From: Vagococcus acidifermentans
GTDB taxonomy: Bacteria; Bacillota; Bacilli; Lactobacillales; Vagococcaceae
Length of the DNA stretch: 64,000 nt
Direction of reading: 5' to 3'
Assembly: GCF_003987655.1 (NCBI RefSeq)
Contig: NZ_NGKC01000015.1
Coordinates: 1-64,000, forward strand
This document shows, one piece after another, positions 46,888 to 55,771 of the stretch (position 1 is the stretch's first letter; each line of letters starts with the position of its first letter). The translations under genes were made by a program, and so were the position numbers. The notes below the pieces were generated by a model. That model did no database searches and was not told the origin of the DNA. It worked only from the letters and a program-made list of their open reading frames with translations.

Positions 46888-47408
46888 ACAGACAGAGAGC
46901 CCAAAACTCAAGGCTCGCTGTCTGTTGTTTTTTATTATTTGATAGCCTGCATCCTCCAGCATCTTGATAGTTCCTGCCAAACTGACATTTTTATTTTCCG
47001 GAGCTTGCTCGGCTATCCAAATCCCTCTCAAGCTCATTACCTTCTCAAAATCCAGTTTTTTAAAATCCAGTATCATCTCTTCTACTAAATAATGGTCATT
47101 AAAAACGACCGAATACTCAACTCCCTTAACATCTTTATATTGGAGAAGCTTAACTTAAAAAAACCAGTGTCAGTCGTTACATATTTTTCAGCTTCTTCCT
47201 TCGATGCCAAGCCGATGTCTTCGTAATGAACTTCTGTCCGTAACGACTGTTTTATGACGTTGTCCCCCTTATGATGCAGTGTGACAACAGATACAATACC
47301 GTTTTCTGCTTGTTTCAAAACTGTTTCTTCCGCATGATGGCTGCTGCAGCTGAACAGCGTCACCCAGATTCCTATCAACAGAGCTAACCAACATATCCGC
47401 TTCATCAT
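46882..47408 (-). pseudogene. DUF1307 (YehR-like) lipoprotein, broken by a one-base frameshift
   Basis: Two frames together encode one DUF1307 lipoprotein of about 175 aa. The first (47408 down to 47085) has a signal peptide with lipobox FSCS and VTLHHKGDNVIKQSLRTEV, then continues VTTDTGFFKLSFSNIK. The sequence that should follow, GVEYSVVFNDHYLVEEMILDF, is in the next frame and runs on to 46882. One missing G near 47118-47122 (AAAGATG where AAAGGATG would restore KDVKGVEYS) explains the break. DUF1307 proteins are surface lipoproteins of unknown role. It could be a true pseudogene or a sequencing error. Confidence 0.83.
46886..46932. terminator. Shared terminator of convergent genes
   Basis: AACAGACAG-AGAGCC / GGCT-CGCTGTCTGTT forms a long stem followed by GTTTTTT on the plus strand. 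Confidence 0.75.
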
Positions 47409-47600
47409 GTTCACCACTCTCATGTCTCTATAGTTCTATTATACACATTAAACGGATATTTTGTGGAATCCGACACGGAATGAAAACCCAGTTTGATAAA
47501 CACAACATTTTTATATCAGCCAATGCAACATAGTTCGGACAAAAAAGAATCATATTGCTCAAAAGGATATGATACACTTTACAAAAAGGAGGTTTTGTCC

Positions 47601-47810
47601 ATGATATTATCAGGTACTATTTATACCACCGTTGGTTTGTTGATTTTGCTTAGCGCTTTTTTATGGCATTACTTTCTTTGGCATTGGTATGAACCACTCA
47701 TCGCTTTTTCAATGCTTTTTATTTTAATAGGTCTGTTGTTTTACACAATCGCTTATCTTCAGTTTAAGGGAGCTGTGAAGCATCCGTCTAATTCAAAAAA
47801 ATGTGAATAA
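47601..47810 (+). CDS. Small two-helix membrane protein, unknown
   Basis: The 69-aa protein starts at ATG 47601 behind AAAGGAGG. It has two membrane helices (YTTVGLLILLSAFLWHYFLW and AFSMLFILIGLLFYTIAYL) and a basic tail. A longer in-frame start at 47493 lies in an AT-rich stretch without a ribosome binding site. The family is not recognised. Confidence 0.68.
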   Translation: MILSGTIYTTVGLLILLSAFLWHYFLWHWYEPLIAFSMLFILIGLLFYTIAYLQFKGAVKHPSNSKKCE

Positions 47811-47857
47811 TCGGTTATCTGCCGCTTTTCTGATCACAGGTGCGCATCCATTAACGT

Positions 47858-47895
47858 AATCAAACCAGCAGGAACTTTGTCCTGCTGGTTTGATT
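47858..47895. terminator. Bidirectional terminator
   Basis: AATCAAACCAGCAGGA / TCCTGCTGGTTTGATT is an exact 16-bp stem with a 6-base loop, between the small membrane protein gene and bceB. Confidence 0.85.
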
Positions 47896-47901
47896 GACAC
47901 T

Positions 47902-49899
47902 CTAAAATGTATAGGTTCCCGGCATGCGCTCAACAATCCGGTAATAGACCTTTGATGTCTGGAAATACATCAGCAAATACAGGACAAAGAATATCAGGAC
48001 GGTCGTGACGGAAATCCACAGGAACAGCTGCCAATTTGCCAAGCCGAAAAGCAGCAGCAGTTTGCGGATAATCGGAAAAGCAAATGCCAGATGAAGTGCA
48101 GCGAGTGCTATCGGAAAAAAGAATACCATCAACACCTGAGAATTGATTGTTTGACGCACTTCTTTATGGCTCATGCCGACCCGCTGCATAATATCGTAAC
48201 GCTGCTGGTCCTGAACCCCTTCGGAAATTTGCTTATAGTAAATGATGATGCCTGTCGCCAGAGTAAACATCAGACCGAAAATCATGCCCAAAAAGAGGAA
48301 ACCGCCGGTAAATGACTTAGAACTTTCACGGTCGATGTCAATCGATGTGCAGCTCGGACTGTCCGGCATAGCCGTAACGAATTGTTTCATTTCCCTGGCA
48401 AAGGCTAAGCGCTCCTCTTCCTTGCCTTGAAAATCTGCATAAACCATTGTAGAAAACAAGGCATCTGCTGAATATCCGTCATCAGGGAACAGCTCGTCAG
48501 CCAACTTGGTGATAAGTTCCTCTGACGACATAACTAGAAGAAACGCATCGCTGATAGACTCAGCTTTTGGCATTGCATCCATCTCATTGATACGGTGAAC
48601 AATCTTGAATGTATGTCCGGCTATTTTTATCGTATCTGCCGGATATTTACCGCTGTACTCATAAAGAAATACTTCATCATCAGCTATATCTGCCGGCTCG
48701 CCTGTGACCCGCTCGTACTCTTCACTGGTCATGAGCGAGAACATCTCGGTATTTTTGATTGTCGTCATATTGCCCTGTTCGAGCAGCAATGCTTCATAGA
48801 CGTCCTTTTTTCCTATCAGGGCAAGTCCTTCAGAAGTCGTGATGTCACGGACCTTAATTGACTTCAGGTGATGTTGGTTGGCAAGCTGGCGGAGCATCTG
48901 CTCGACGTCAGTCTGATGGTCTTTGCGTGTGGTGATGCTGATATCATGAGGATTGAAATTTTTTAGCATCTCATCTGTGCCGACGTATAAACTGCCGGTC
49001 GTCGCCACCGTCACCATGACCATCGTACACAAAATACAAATACTCGCCAAGCCGGCTGCGTTCTGCTTCATCCGGTAAATCATGTTGGAAACAGAGATAA
49101 AGTGATTCAACTGGTAATAATAGTTTTTATTGTTTTTCAACAGCTTCAATATTGCAATACTGCTGGCTGTAAATAAAAGATACGTTCCGATGATGACCAG
49201 TATCACGGCAATGAAAAAAAGATTCAGCGCATCAATCGGCGATACTATCGTCACAGATATCCCGTAGCCCATACCAAGACACAAAATCCCGGCAAGTGCC
49301 AGCAACCATTTCACCTTAGGCTCTTTTTCGCCATGCTGACTGCCTTTTAGCAAAGCCTGCGGACTGACGAATTTGAGCTGCAGGACATTCCAGATAAACA
49401 ACAGCAAAAAAACTGCTAGAAAGGTACCCGCCACGGTCAAAACTGCCGGAAAAGAGAAGTTGTAAACAAAGTCAGACCCGAAGCCCGTCATCTTTTTCAA
49501 CAGCAAGAAACCGATTTTCGCAAATACGGAGCCGATGGTTAAACCGAGCGCAAGCGTCACAACGTAGGAAATCATTGTTTCCCAAAAAAGGACGATGGCC
49601 AGTTCACGTTTCCCGAGTCCCAATATATTGTAGAGACCCAGCTCTTTTTTCCGCTGTTTCAGTAGAAAACTGTTGGCGTACAAAGAGAACACCACGATAA
49701 AAACAACGATAATGTAATTGCCGAGACCAAACATATACTTTGCATTTTGTGCCCCAGGCAGTGTCGACATGCCGTCATTTCTAAAGATAATCTGCACGAT
49801 TGTATTCATCACCATCAGAAAAATCATTGACAGCAAAAACGGACCGTAAGTACGGCTGTTTTTTTTCAGATTCAAGAGTGCTAATTTCAAATAAAACAT
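47902..49899 (-). CDS. bceB: Bacitracin-type ABC transporter permease (BceB-like, FtsX domains)
   Basis: The 665-aa protein has ten membrane helices with the BceB layout: FtsX-like domain near helices 2-4 (ANSFLLKQRKKELGLYNILGLGKRELA), a large extracellular domain of about 210 residues between helices 7 and 8 (about 310-520), and a final FtsX domain (IIYYKQISEGVQDQQRYDIMQRVGMSHKEV). These permeases free or sense undecaprenyl-cycle targets of peptide antibiotics and signal to the BceS-type kinase. It lies 3 bp after its ATPase gene. Confidence 0.92.
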   Translation of the reverse strand: MFYLKLALLNLKKNSRTYGPFLLSMIFLMVMNTIVQIIFRNDGMSTLPGAQNAKYMFGLGNYIIVVFIVVFSLYANSFLLKQRKKELGLYNILGLGKRELAIVLFWETMISYVVTLALGLTIGSVFAKIGFLLLKKMTGFGSDFVYNFSFPAVLTVAGTFLAVFLLLFIWNVLQLKFVSPQALLKGSQHGEKEPKVKWLLALAGILCLGMGYGISVTIVSPIDALNLFFIAVILVIIGTYLLFTASSIAILKLLKNNKNYYYQLNHFISVSNMIYRMKQNAAGLASICILCTMVMVTVATTGSLYVGTDEMLKNFNPHDISITTRKDHQTDVEQMLRQLANQHHLKSIKVRDITTSEGLALIGKKDVYEALLLEQGNMTTIKNTEMFSLMTSEEYERVTGEPADIADDEVFLYEYSGKYPADTIKIAGHTFKIVHRINEMDAMPKAESISDAFLLVMSSEELITKLADELFPDDGYSADALFSTMVYADFQGKEEERLAFAREMKQFVTAMPDSPSCTSIDIDRESSKSFTGGFLFLGMIFGLMFTLATGIIIYYKQISEGVQDQQRYDIMQRVGMSHKEVRQTINSQVLMVFFFPIALAALHLAFAFPIIRKLLLLFGLANWQLFLWISVTTVLIFFVLYLLMYFQTSKVYYRIVERMPGTYTF

Positions 49900-49902
49900 G
49901 GA

Positions 49903-50661
49903 TTAGTCCTCCTTTGTCAACAACACGGTCATCGTTTCGGAGATGGTTGTGAAAAATGTGTCGTTATCCAGATTGCCCCGGTAAATTTGGTGAAACACCT
50001 GTCCGTCTTTGATAAACAGGACACGGTTGGCATGGCTGGCTGCCACTGCACTGTGGGTGACCATCAAAATCGTTTGTCCGTTTCTGTTCAATTCCTGAAA
50101 CAATGCCAGTAAATCTGCTGAAGTTTTGGAATCAAGAGCCCCTGTCGGTTCATCTGCCAAAAGAATATCCGGCTCGGTGATTATTGCCCGTGCAGCCGCC
50201 ACCCGCTGCTGCTGCCCGCCGGATAGTTCATACGGATATTTTTCCAGCAAATCTGTCAAACCAAGTCTGGGCGCCAAGTCCGCCAGCTTCCGCTCCATCT
50301 CCTCCACATTGTTTCTGGCAAGAACAAGAGGCAGTAAAATATTGTCTTTTGCTGAAAAATTATCCAGCAGATTAAAATCTTGAAACACAAATCCTAAATG
50401 GTCACGCCTGAAAGCGGTGGCGTCTTTCTCTTTGATGGCATTCACGTCAATACCATTCAGAAGAATCGTGCCGGATGACGGCATGTCGAGCGTTGCCAGC
50501 AAATTCAGCAGCGTGCTTTTGCCGGAACCAGATTCGCCCATAATCGCCACGTATTCGCCTGCCTCCACAGAAAAATTGATTTGCTTCAAAGCTGTCACCT
50601 GCGCACCGCCCATCCGTGTATAGTAGGTCTTTTTTAAATTGGATACTTCAAGCAATGTCAT
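49903..50661 (-). CDS. bceA: Bacitracin-type ABC transporter ATPase (BceA-like)
   Basis: The 252-aa ATPase of the MacB/LolD/BceA group has Walker A GESGSGKST, Q-loop VFQDFNLLDNFSAKDN, signature LSGGQQQRVAAARAI, Walker B ILLADEPTGALD and switch VTHSA. ATG 50661 follows GGAGG. It pairs with the permease downstream; expression is expected to depend on the response regulator encoded upstream. Confidence 0.95.
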   Translation of the reverse strand: MTLLEVSNLKKTYYTRMGGAQVTALKQINFSVEAGEYVAIMGESGSGKSTLLNLLATLDMPSSGTILLNGIDVNAIKEKDATAFRRDHLGFVFQDFNLLDNFSAKDNILLPLVLARNNVEEMERKLADLAPRLGLTDLLEKYPYELSGGQQQRVAAARAIITEPDILLADEPTGALDSKTSADLLALFQELNRNGQTILMVTHSAVAASHANRVLFIKDGQVFHQIYRGNLDNDTFFTTISETMTVLLTKED

Positions 50662-50731
50662 GTTTATGACCTCCACTTCTTTCTATATATCTATCATACC
50701 TGCGCTGCAGGTGAACTGCTACTTACAAAAA

Positions 50732-50767
50732 ACACCCTAAACTTACAGTATCGTAAGTTTAAGGTGT
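50732..50767 (-). terminator. Hairpin after bceS: terminator overlapping a BceR-like box
   Basis: A 15-bp stem with one mismatch, ending AAACTTAC-AGTATC-GTAAGTTT, is followed on the minus strand by T6 and can end bceRS transcripts. Its centre TTACAGTATCGTAA matches the Bce-type operator TTACA-N4-TGTAA with one mismatch, so it may also bind the response regulator and activate bceAB, whose -10 TATGAT is near 50698. Confidence 0.65.
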
Positions 50768-51780
50768 CACTCATACGCATACGTATGTTGGGGAAAGTGG
50801 AGCGTGACTTGCGTGCCCTGCCCGACTTCTGATGACAATGACAAATGAATCCCCAAACGTTCGGCAATAGTGCGGCTCATGCTTAAACCAAGCCCGGTGG
50901 CTTTTTTGTCTTCTCGGCCGCTAAAACCGGTATAGCCTTTGTCAAAAACGCGCGGCAAGTCCTGTGGCAAAATGCCGATACCAGTATCTTCAACCACTAG
51001 CTCGCTGCCGGTAAAATGAATGGTGATACCGCCTTGTTTGGTATATTTGATACTGTTGAATATGATTTGTTCCAGTATGAACGCCAGCCACTTTTCATCC
51101 GTCACGACAGTTGCCTCAAACGGGTCAATAGACACTGTCAAATCCTTCTGAATGAAGAAAGGGGCATACCGGCGGATGATTTGATTGACCAAAGGCCGTA
51201 ACGGCACCGTTTTAAACACAAGATCGTCTTCCAGATGCGACATTTTCAAAAAGTGGAGCATCATCTTCAAGTACTCTTCAATGCTGAACAATTCATTTTT
51301 CATCAGCGTCTCGTCCGTGCTGCCCGATTGAACCAGAACTTGCAGCGCCGCAAGAGGCGTCTTGATTTGATGGCTCCACATTGCGTAGTAGTCCATCAGC
51401 TGCTGGTTCTTTTCCTCAAATTCAGAGGTCAGCTGTTCGCTTTCCTTGACTGCACTCATGAATAATTTTTGGTATTCTGCCTGTTGGATCGTTTCAGGTT
51501 TCGGCAAATCAACTAGCCGGCTACTGTCATAATGATCCAGCTGATTCAGCCGGACCAGCTGCCGGTAATGGTGATAATACCCCCAAAAATCCCAAACCGA
51601 GATGAGCAGCAATAACACTCCCGAAAACAAAAACGCGTCCACAAACACAACCAGCGGCAAATCGTGCAAAACAAGCGTCAAAGCGATTGCACCGCAAACC
51701 AGCACGTACGTTGCAAACAACAACCGCCTTTCTTTCATAAAGCTGCCCACCAGCCTGATCAATCGTTTATTAGTTTTCAT
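50767..51780 (-). CDS. bceS: Intramembrane-sensing histidine kinase (BceS-like)
   Basis: The 337-aa kinase has two closely spaced membrane helices (about 20-60) with almost no extracellular loop, so it senses through the ABC permease. The H-box WSHQIKTPLAAL holds the phospho-acceptor His (about residue 136), with N-box QIIFNSIKYTK, G1 VEDTGIGILPQDLPRVFDKGY and G2 GLGLSMS. It overlaps the response regulator gene by 11 bp. Confidence 0.95.
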   Translation of the reverse strand: MKTNKRLIRLVGSFMKERRLLFATYVLVCGAIALTLVLHDLPLVVFVDAFLFSGVLLLLISVWDFWGYYHHYRQLVRLNQLDHYDSSRLVDLPKPETIQQAEYQKLFMSAVKESEQLTSEFEEKNQQLMDYYAMWSHQIKTPLAALQVLVQSGSTDETLMKNELFSIEEYLKMMLHFLKMSHLEDDLVFKTVPLRPLVNQIIRRYAPFFIQKDLTVSIDPFEATVVTDEKWLAFILEQIIFNSIKYTKQGGITIHFTGSELVVEDTGIGILPQDLPRVFDKGYTGFSGREDKKATGLGLSMSRTIAERLGIHLSLSSEVGQGTQVTLHFPQHTYAYE

Positions 51781-52462
51781 CGGCTGCCTCCAGCATATAA
51801 CCTTTATTTTTAATCGTTAAAATGCGGCTATCCAAGTCAATCGCAGACAATTTTTTCCGCAGGCGTGTCATGTTGACCGCCAGTGTGTTGCGGTCAATAA
51901 AGTCGTCACTCTCCCACAGTTCGGTCATGATTGCCTCGCGTGTGACAATCTCGCCGGCCTGTTGAAATAATAGTGTAAGGATTCTGCTTTCGTTCGGCGT
52001 CAAAGTCACTTGTTGATCTCCCAGCTGCAGCAAATTTTCTTGCGGAAAAAACGCATAGTCGCCGTACGAAAAAACCAACGGTGCCTGCCCGCCGAATTCA
52101 TAACTGCGCCTCAGCAGCGCTTGAATTTTGGCAATCAGTACTTGCAAATCAAATGGCTTTGCCACGAAATCATCCGCCCCCATGTTCATCGCCATAATCA
52201 TATTCATGTTATCACTGGCAGAAGACAGAAATATAATCGGCAGCTGCGAAGTTTTGCGCAACATCTGGCACCAGTAAAACCCGTTATAAAAAGGCAGCGA
52301 AATATCCATCAACACCAGGTCTGCTTCAAATGACTTGATTTCTTCCAACACATGCTGAAAATCAGTAATTGTTTCACTGATGAACCCCCACTGATTTAAG
52401 TACTCTTTTAATCCTCGGCTAATCGTCACATCATCTTCCACAATCATGATTCGGTGTCCCAC
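51770..52462 (-). CDS. bceR: OmpR-family response regulator (BceR-like)
   Basis: The 230-aa protein has a receiver domain with EDD at residues 8-10, phospho-acceptor Asp in LVLMDISLP (about residue 54) and Lys in FVAKPF. The C-terminal winged helix includes LTPNESRILTLLFQQAGEIVTREAIMTELWES and DRNTLAVNMTRLRKKL. It is first gene of bceRS and should activate bceAB. Confidence 0.95.
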   Translation of the reverse strand: MGHRIMIVEDDVTISRGLKEYLNQWGFISETITDFQHVLEEIKSFEADLVLMDISLPFYNGFYWCQMLRKTSQLPIIFLSSASDNMNMIMAMNMGADDFVAKPFDLQVLIAKIQALLRRSYEFGGQAPLVFSYGDYAFFPQENLLQLGDQQVTLTPNESRILTLLFQQAGEIVTREAIMTELWESDDFIDRNTLAVNMTRLRKKLSAIDLDSRILTIKNKGYMLEAADEN

Positions 52463-52679
52463 ATGCTCACTTCCTTTACTATCACTATCAAAAAGATACT
52501 GCCCTTATCATAATTCTGCAAAGAGGCCCCGTCAAGCGGCAATCCAATACTTATATTTTAATTATGCGATTGGGCGAATTCCATTATAACGCCGGCCAAC
52601 CAAACATGCTATACTTCACTAGATTATGACAGACAGGAACACGAAAAAACTATGCTTTGTTGTCAGGAAAGGGAATTGT

Positions 52680-53201
52680 ATGGAGGACTTGCTGCAAATA
52701 GTATCAGTGGTCTGCATTGTCATGCTGACTTATTATCTCGTTCAATTGATTCGATTTAAACTTGAAAAAAAGCATGCCATCAAAAAACATTTCGAAGGCT
52801 ATACAAGACAGGAACAGAAGCACTGCCGGAAAATGCAGTCCCGCTACGTGCTTAAACGGTCAAAAAAATGCTTTATTTTAAAAAGCGTCATTATGCTTTG
52901 CGGTGTTTTGATGCTCAGTCTCACAGCCGCATTGCCGCTTTTATTAAAACAGATTGGATTTAGATACTGGTACCTTGCCCAACTGATACTTTTTGCCATC
53001 ACTATTCCAGTCTCCATCAGCTACACCAATGCGCTGAAACATTTTTGGAAAAAATACAGTAAAGAAAACCCGACTAATCCGCTGAACGTGGCACAAATCC
53101 GGCGAACCGTCATTGACGGGGAAAAGACGCATCTCACTGGTTTTTATTGCTCAGCTTTTGCGTTGATGTGTGTGGTGTTTCCGCTGGTGTGCTATTACTG
53201 A
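52680..53201 (+). CDS. Hypothetical membrane protein
   Basis: The 173-aa protein has about four membrane helices: one near the N-terminus (VSVVCIVMLTYYLVQLI), two in the middle (SVIMLCGVLMLSLTAALPLLL and YLAQLILFAITIPVSIS) and one at the C-terminus. A Lys/His-rich cytoplasmic loop lies between the first two. ATG 52680 follows AAAGGG; an in-frame ATG at 52626 has no site. Family not recognised. It lies divergent from bceR. Confidence 0.68.
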   Translation: MEDLLQIVSVVCIVMLTYYLVQLIRFKLEKKHAIKKHFEGYTRQEQKHCRKMQSRYVLKRSKKCFILKSVIMLCGVLMLSLTAALPLLLKQIGFRYWYLAQLILFAITIPVSISYTNALKHFWKKYSKENPTNPLNVAQIRRTVIDGEKTHLTGFYCSAFALMCVVFPLVCYY

Positions 53202-53372
53202 TGTTGTTTTTTTAAATGATGGCGTTCTCTCTTTATGTATCAGCTGCCAGAACCAAATCATTCAACTTTTTAGCTTGTGCTAATTCTATGGCGGCATCAT
53301 TACAGCTTTGTCCATAAGAAGATGTTTGCAAGTCATTATCAGCTAATTCTGTTTCTTACGTTTGCCACTGCT

Positions 53373-53663
53373 CTATTCCGCCTGTTGCTCCTGAGTCGTC
53401 GCTGGCGGTGCATTGGCCTGATTGGTTTCTTGTTTTTCTACCTGAGTCGGCGCTTCAACTTCAACTTTTGGCTGCTCACTACTTTCGCTAGTTGCGGCAG
53501 GGGCTTGTTGGTCTGTTTCTTCCGCTCCGGCTTTTTCGGCAACTTGTTTTTGATGAGTGCTGATTTCTTCAGCCATTACCTGAGTAGTTGAAAAGACGTT
53601 CCCACCGACAACAAAAAAAATTGCCAGTAAGGACAACCATTTTCTGAACTGTTTATGTTTCAT
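53373..53663 (-). CDS. Small secreted Glu/Gln/Thr/Pro-rich protein
   Basis: The 96-aa product has a signal peptide (KHKQFRKWLSLLAIFFVVGG through TQVMAEE) and a mature part of about 65 residues made almost entirely of Glu, Gln, Thr, Ala and Pro, with no fold predicted. It looks like the N-terminal stalk of a longer surface protein that now stops early: no LPxTG and no binding domain follow. ATG 53663 follows AGGAGAAAGG. A 35-codon open fragment in another frame just downstream (about 53233-53340) may be unrelated. Confidence 0.6.
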   Translation of the reverse strand: MKHKQFRKWLSLLAIFFVVGGNVFSTTQVMAEEISTHQKQVAEKAGAEETDQQAPAATSESSEQPKVEVEAPTQVEKQETNQANAPPATTQEQQAE

Positions 53664-53815
53664 ATTTACCTTTCTCCTATTCCATAAAAACCTGCATATC
53701 ATGTACCATATCCCTACATACTCCAATGGTCTCACCCCCTTTCTGTGATGAATTAATAGAAAATAGCGCATATCAATTTTGATATGCGCTATACATTCAC
53801 TCTTATTCTAACTAA

Positions 53816-55075
53816 TTACCATTCAGGAAAACCTTCACCGCTCAATTCACCGCTGCCTGTCCAAGTATTTCCTCCACCAGTAGCTCCATTAGAATTACCA
53901 AAATCAGCTACGTCTCCACCTTCTGTCATATCTACATTTGCAGACCAACCGCCGCCATTATTATTTGTGGGCGGTGTTGACGTGCCACCACCGCCACTGT
54001 TTGAAGCAGGCGGCGTATAACTGCCCCCACCGCCGTTATTTGTGGCGGGCGCTGTATAACTTCCGCCACCAGCGTTGCTAGTTGTGCCGGAAGCATTATT
54101 GTTACTGGTACTATTACCGCCAGCCGCAGCTTGTGAACCGCTATTTGAATTATCTCCGGCAGATTCAACAACATAAGAACCGTCGTCTTTCTTCACGACA
54201 GAGCCGCCGGATTCTTTGGCTTTTTTCTCAGCTGCTGCTTTTTCTTTTTTATCTACTTCAACAATGACTTTACTGAGCTTGTCTAGCAAACCTTTTTTCG
54301 CTTTGTCATTTTTGATTTTTTCAACATCTTTTTTAAGAGCAGTTAGTTCGGCCGCTTTGGCGGTGTTTTGCGGCTTGCCGTCTTTGAAATACCCATCAAC
54401 TTTTTTTGTCAGATTCGTAATATCCTCGACTTGCTTCTTAGCGTTGTCAAGCACGTCACGCATGGCTTTTGCCCATTCACTGTCTTTCAGCGTCGCCTGT
54501 TCCGCTGCATAGTCTTGTTTTTCAACTATTGGTGCCACTTGCTTTTCCAGTTGTGATACAGCATCTAAATCAGCAACGTACTTCTCTACATCTGCCAATT
54601 TTAAATCATCAGTAATGGCTAACTCTTTTTTAACATCCCGACCGTTGACAGCTGCTTCCTTAAACAAGCTATTGATATTATTTTGAAGCGTGTACTGTTC
54701 CTCCGTCGTTTTAGCGGTACGCTGAATCAGTTTCACCAGTTGCTTCGTTGCGTTTACTTGTGCCACCACTTGCTTATCCTTCACCTTGTATTCTGGCAAC
54801 TGATAGTTTTCTGCATCATGCAATACGTTAATGAGATTATCCTCCGGAATATCTTTCAATAAAAAATCAGCGTCACTAAACGATAACACTTGCCGGTACA
54901 AATCATCTAAATACGGCCCCTGTTTTTCCAATTCCTTCATCGTCTGAACGACTTGTTGCTTGTATTGATTATCGGCGTAAACTTTTACCCCGATACCACC
55001 GCCGCCAACTGCTACAACAGCAGCTGCCACTAACAAATATTTCTGTTTCTTTGACCACTCATGCCACTTTTTCAT
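53816..55075 (-). CDS. Exported coiled-coil protein with Gly-rich repeat tail
   Basis: The 419-aa protein has a basic start (MKKWHEWSKKQKY), one membrane helix (LLVAAAVVAVGGGGIGV) with no lipobox, an extracellular helical region of about 260 residues rich in Lys, Asp and Glu (probable coiled coils), and a tail of about 110 residues of imperfect repeats (GGGSYTAPATNN, GGGGSYTPPASNS, GGGGTSTPPTNN). It ends in an acidic Gly/Trp segment (TWTGSGELSGEGFPEW). It is anchored by the N-terminus with the repeats outside. ATG 55075 follows GGGGGAT. Family not recognised. Confidence 0.75.
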   Translation of the reverse strand: MKKWHEWSKKQKYLLVAAAVVAVGGGGIGVKVYADNQYKQQVVQTMKELEKQGPYLDDLYRQVLSFSDADFLLKDIPEDNLINVLHDAENYQLPEYKVKDKQVVAQVNATKQLVKLIQRTAKTTEEQYTLQNNINSLFKEAAVNGRDVKKELAITDDLKLADVEKYVADLDAVSQLEKQVAPIVEKQDYAAEQATLKDSEWAKAMRDVLDNAKKQVEDITNLTKKVDGYFKDGKPQNTAKAAELTALKKDVEKIKNDKAKKGLLDKLSKVIVEVDKKEKAAAEKKAKESGGSVVKKDDGSYVVESAGDNSNSGSQAAAGGNSTSNNNASGTTSNAGGGSYTAPATNNGGGGSYTPPASNSGGGGTSTPPTNNNGGGWSANVDMTEGGDVADFGNSNGATGGGNTWTGSGELSGEGFPEW

Positions 55076-55492
55076 TTTATTATCCCCCTTATGATTACTT
55101 TTATTATAACGCATATTATTTTCCTCAGTATTCAATTTTTGATTATTTTCTCTGAAAATTACTCATTGTCGGTTACGTGGAAAACCGGGTCTTTCCAAAA
55201 TAATTCTGTCACTAAGATACTTGTAAAAAATACAAGGACAATGCAAACCATCATACCTATCACATTATTTGAAAACACCTGTTCAATAAACTTCAAACGA
55301 CTATTTATAATTTTCTAACTTTGTCTGTCAAACCAGCCAAAAAAGTGTTAGATTTCTATTATTCTTAATGCCATGTTAGTCTAAGTAGTATTATTACTTC
55401 CTTGACTTTTATTGTCAGTAAATCTATATTGGAAACATGGTATGATTGAACATGCAACTATCGTTCAACTTGCCTGCAAAGGAGTTGAAATC
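55076..55492. other. 417-base AT-rich divergent intergenic region
   Basis: It contains a -10-like TATAAT (55103-55108, minus strand) for the coiled-coil protein gene and the epsilon-zeta promoter at 55402-55430. The middle (about 55140-55380) is AT-rich with no convincing gene or hairpin. Confidence 0.55.
55402..55430 (+). promoter_or_regulatory. epsilon-zeta promoter
   Basis: TTGACT (55402-55407)-N17-TATATT (55425-55430), 63 bp before the antitoxin ATG. Confidence 0.7.
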
Positions 55493-55771
55493 ATGCTGAC
55501 AGTTAATTATGAGCATACATTAGAAGTTGAAGTCATCAATGAATTCGCGGCAAACGTGAGAAATAAATTAATAAATTATTTAGGGCAAACAACTATTGAT
55601 TTAAACGATGCCAAGCATCCAATGGTTGAGCTACTAAATGCTTTATCTGAAATGAAAAACCGCAACTTGTTTGAAAAATCCAAAGAAGAACTGGCTGAAG
55701 TATTGTTTTATTGGCAACAAATGAACCGCTATATCGAAACTATCACTCAGAATTTAGGAGATACTGTATGA
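55493..55771 (+). CDS. Epsilon-type antitoxin
   Basis: The 92-aa protein matches the epsilon antitoxin fold: YEHTLEVEVINEFAANVRNKLINYLG, then VELLNALSEMKNRNLFEKSKEELAEVLFYWQQMNRY, a three-helix bundle whose N-terminal helix blocks the ATP site of zeta. ATG 55493 follows AAAGGAG; earlier in-frame starts are not supported. It overlaps zeta as ATGA, the usual coupling for this pair. Epsilon has no DNA-binding domain, and no omega repressor gene is present. Confidence 0.92.
   Translation: MLTVNYEHTLEVEVINEFAANVRNKLINYLGQTTIDLNDAKHPMVELLNALSEMKNRNLFEKSKEELAEVLFYWQQMNRYIETITQNLGDTV

Noticed and set aside
55061..55318. Possible 85-aa hydrophobic protein on the plus strand
   Set aside because: No ribosome binding site, AT-rich composition, and it starts inside the coiled-coil gene's first codons.
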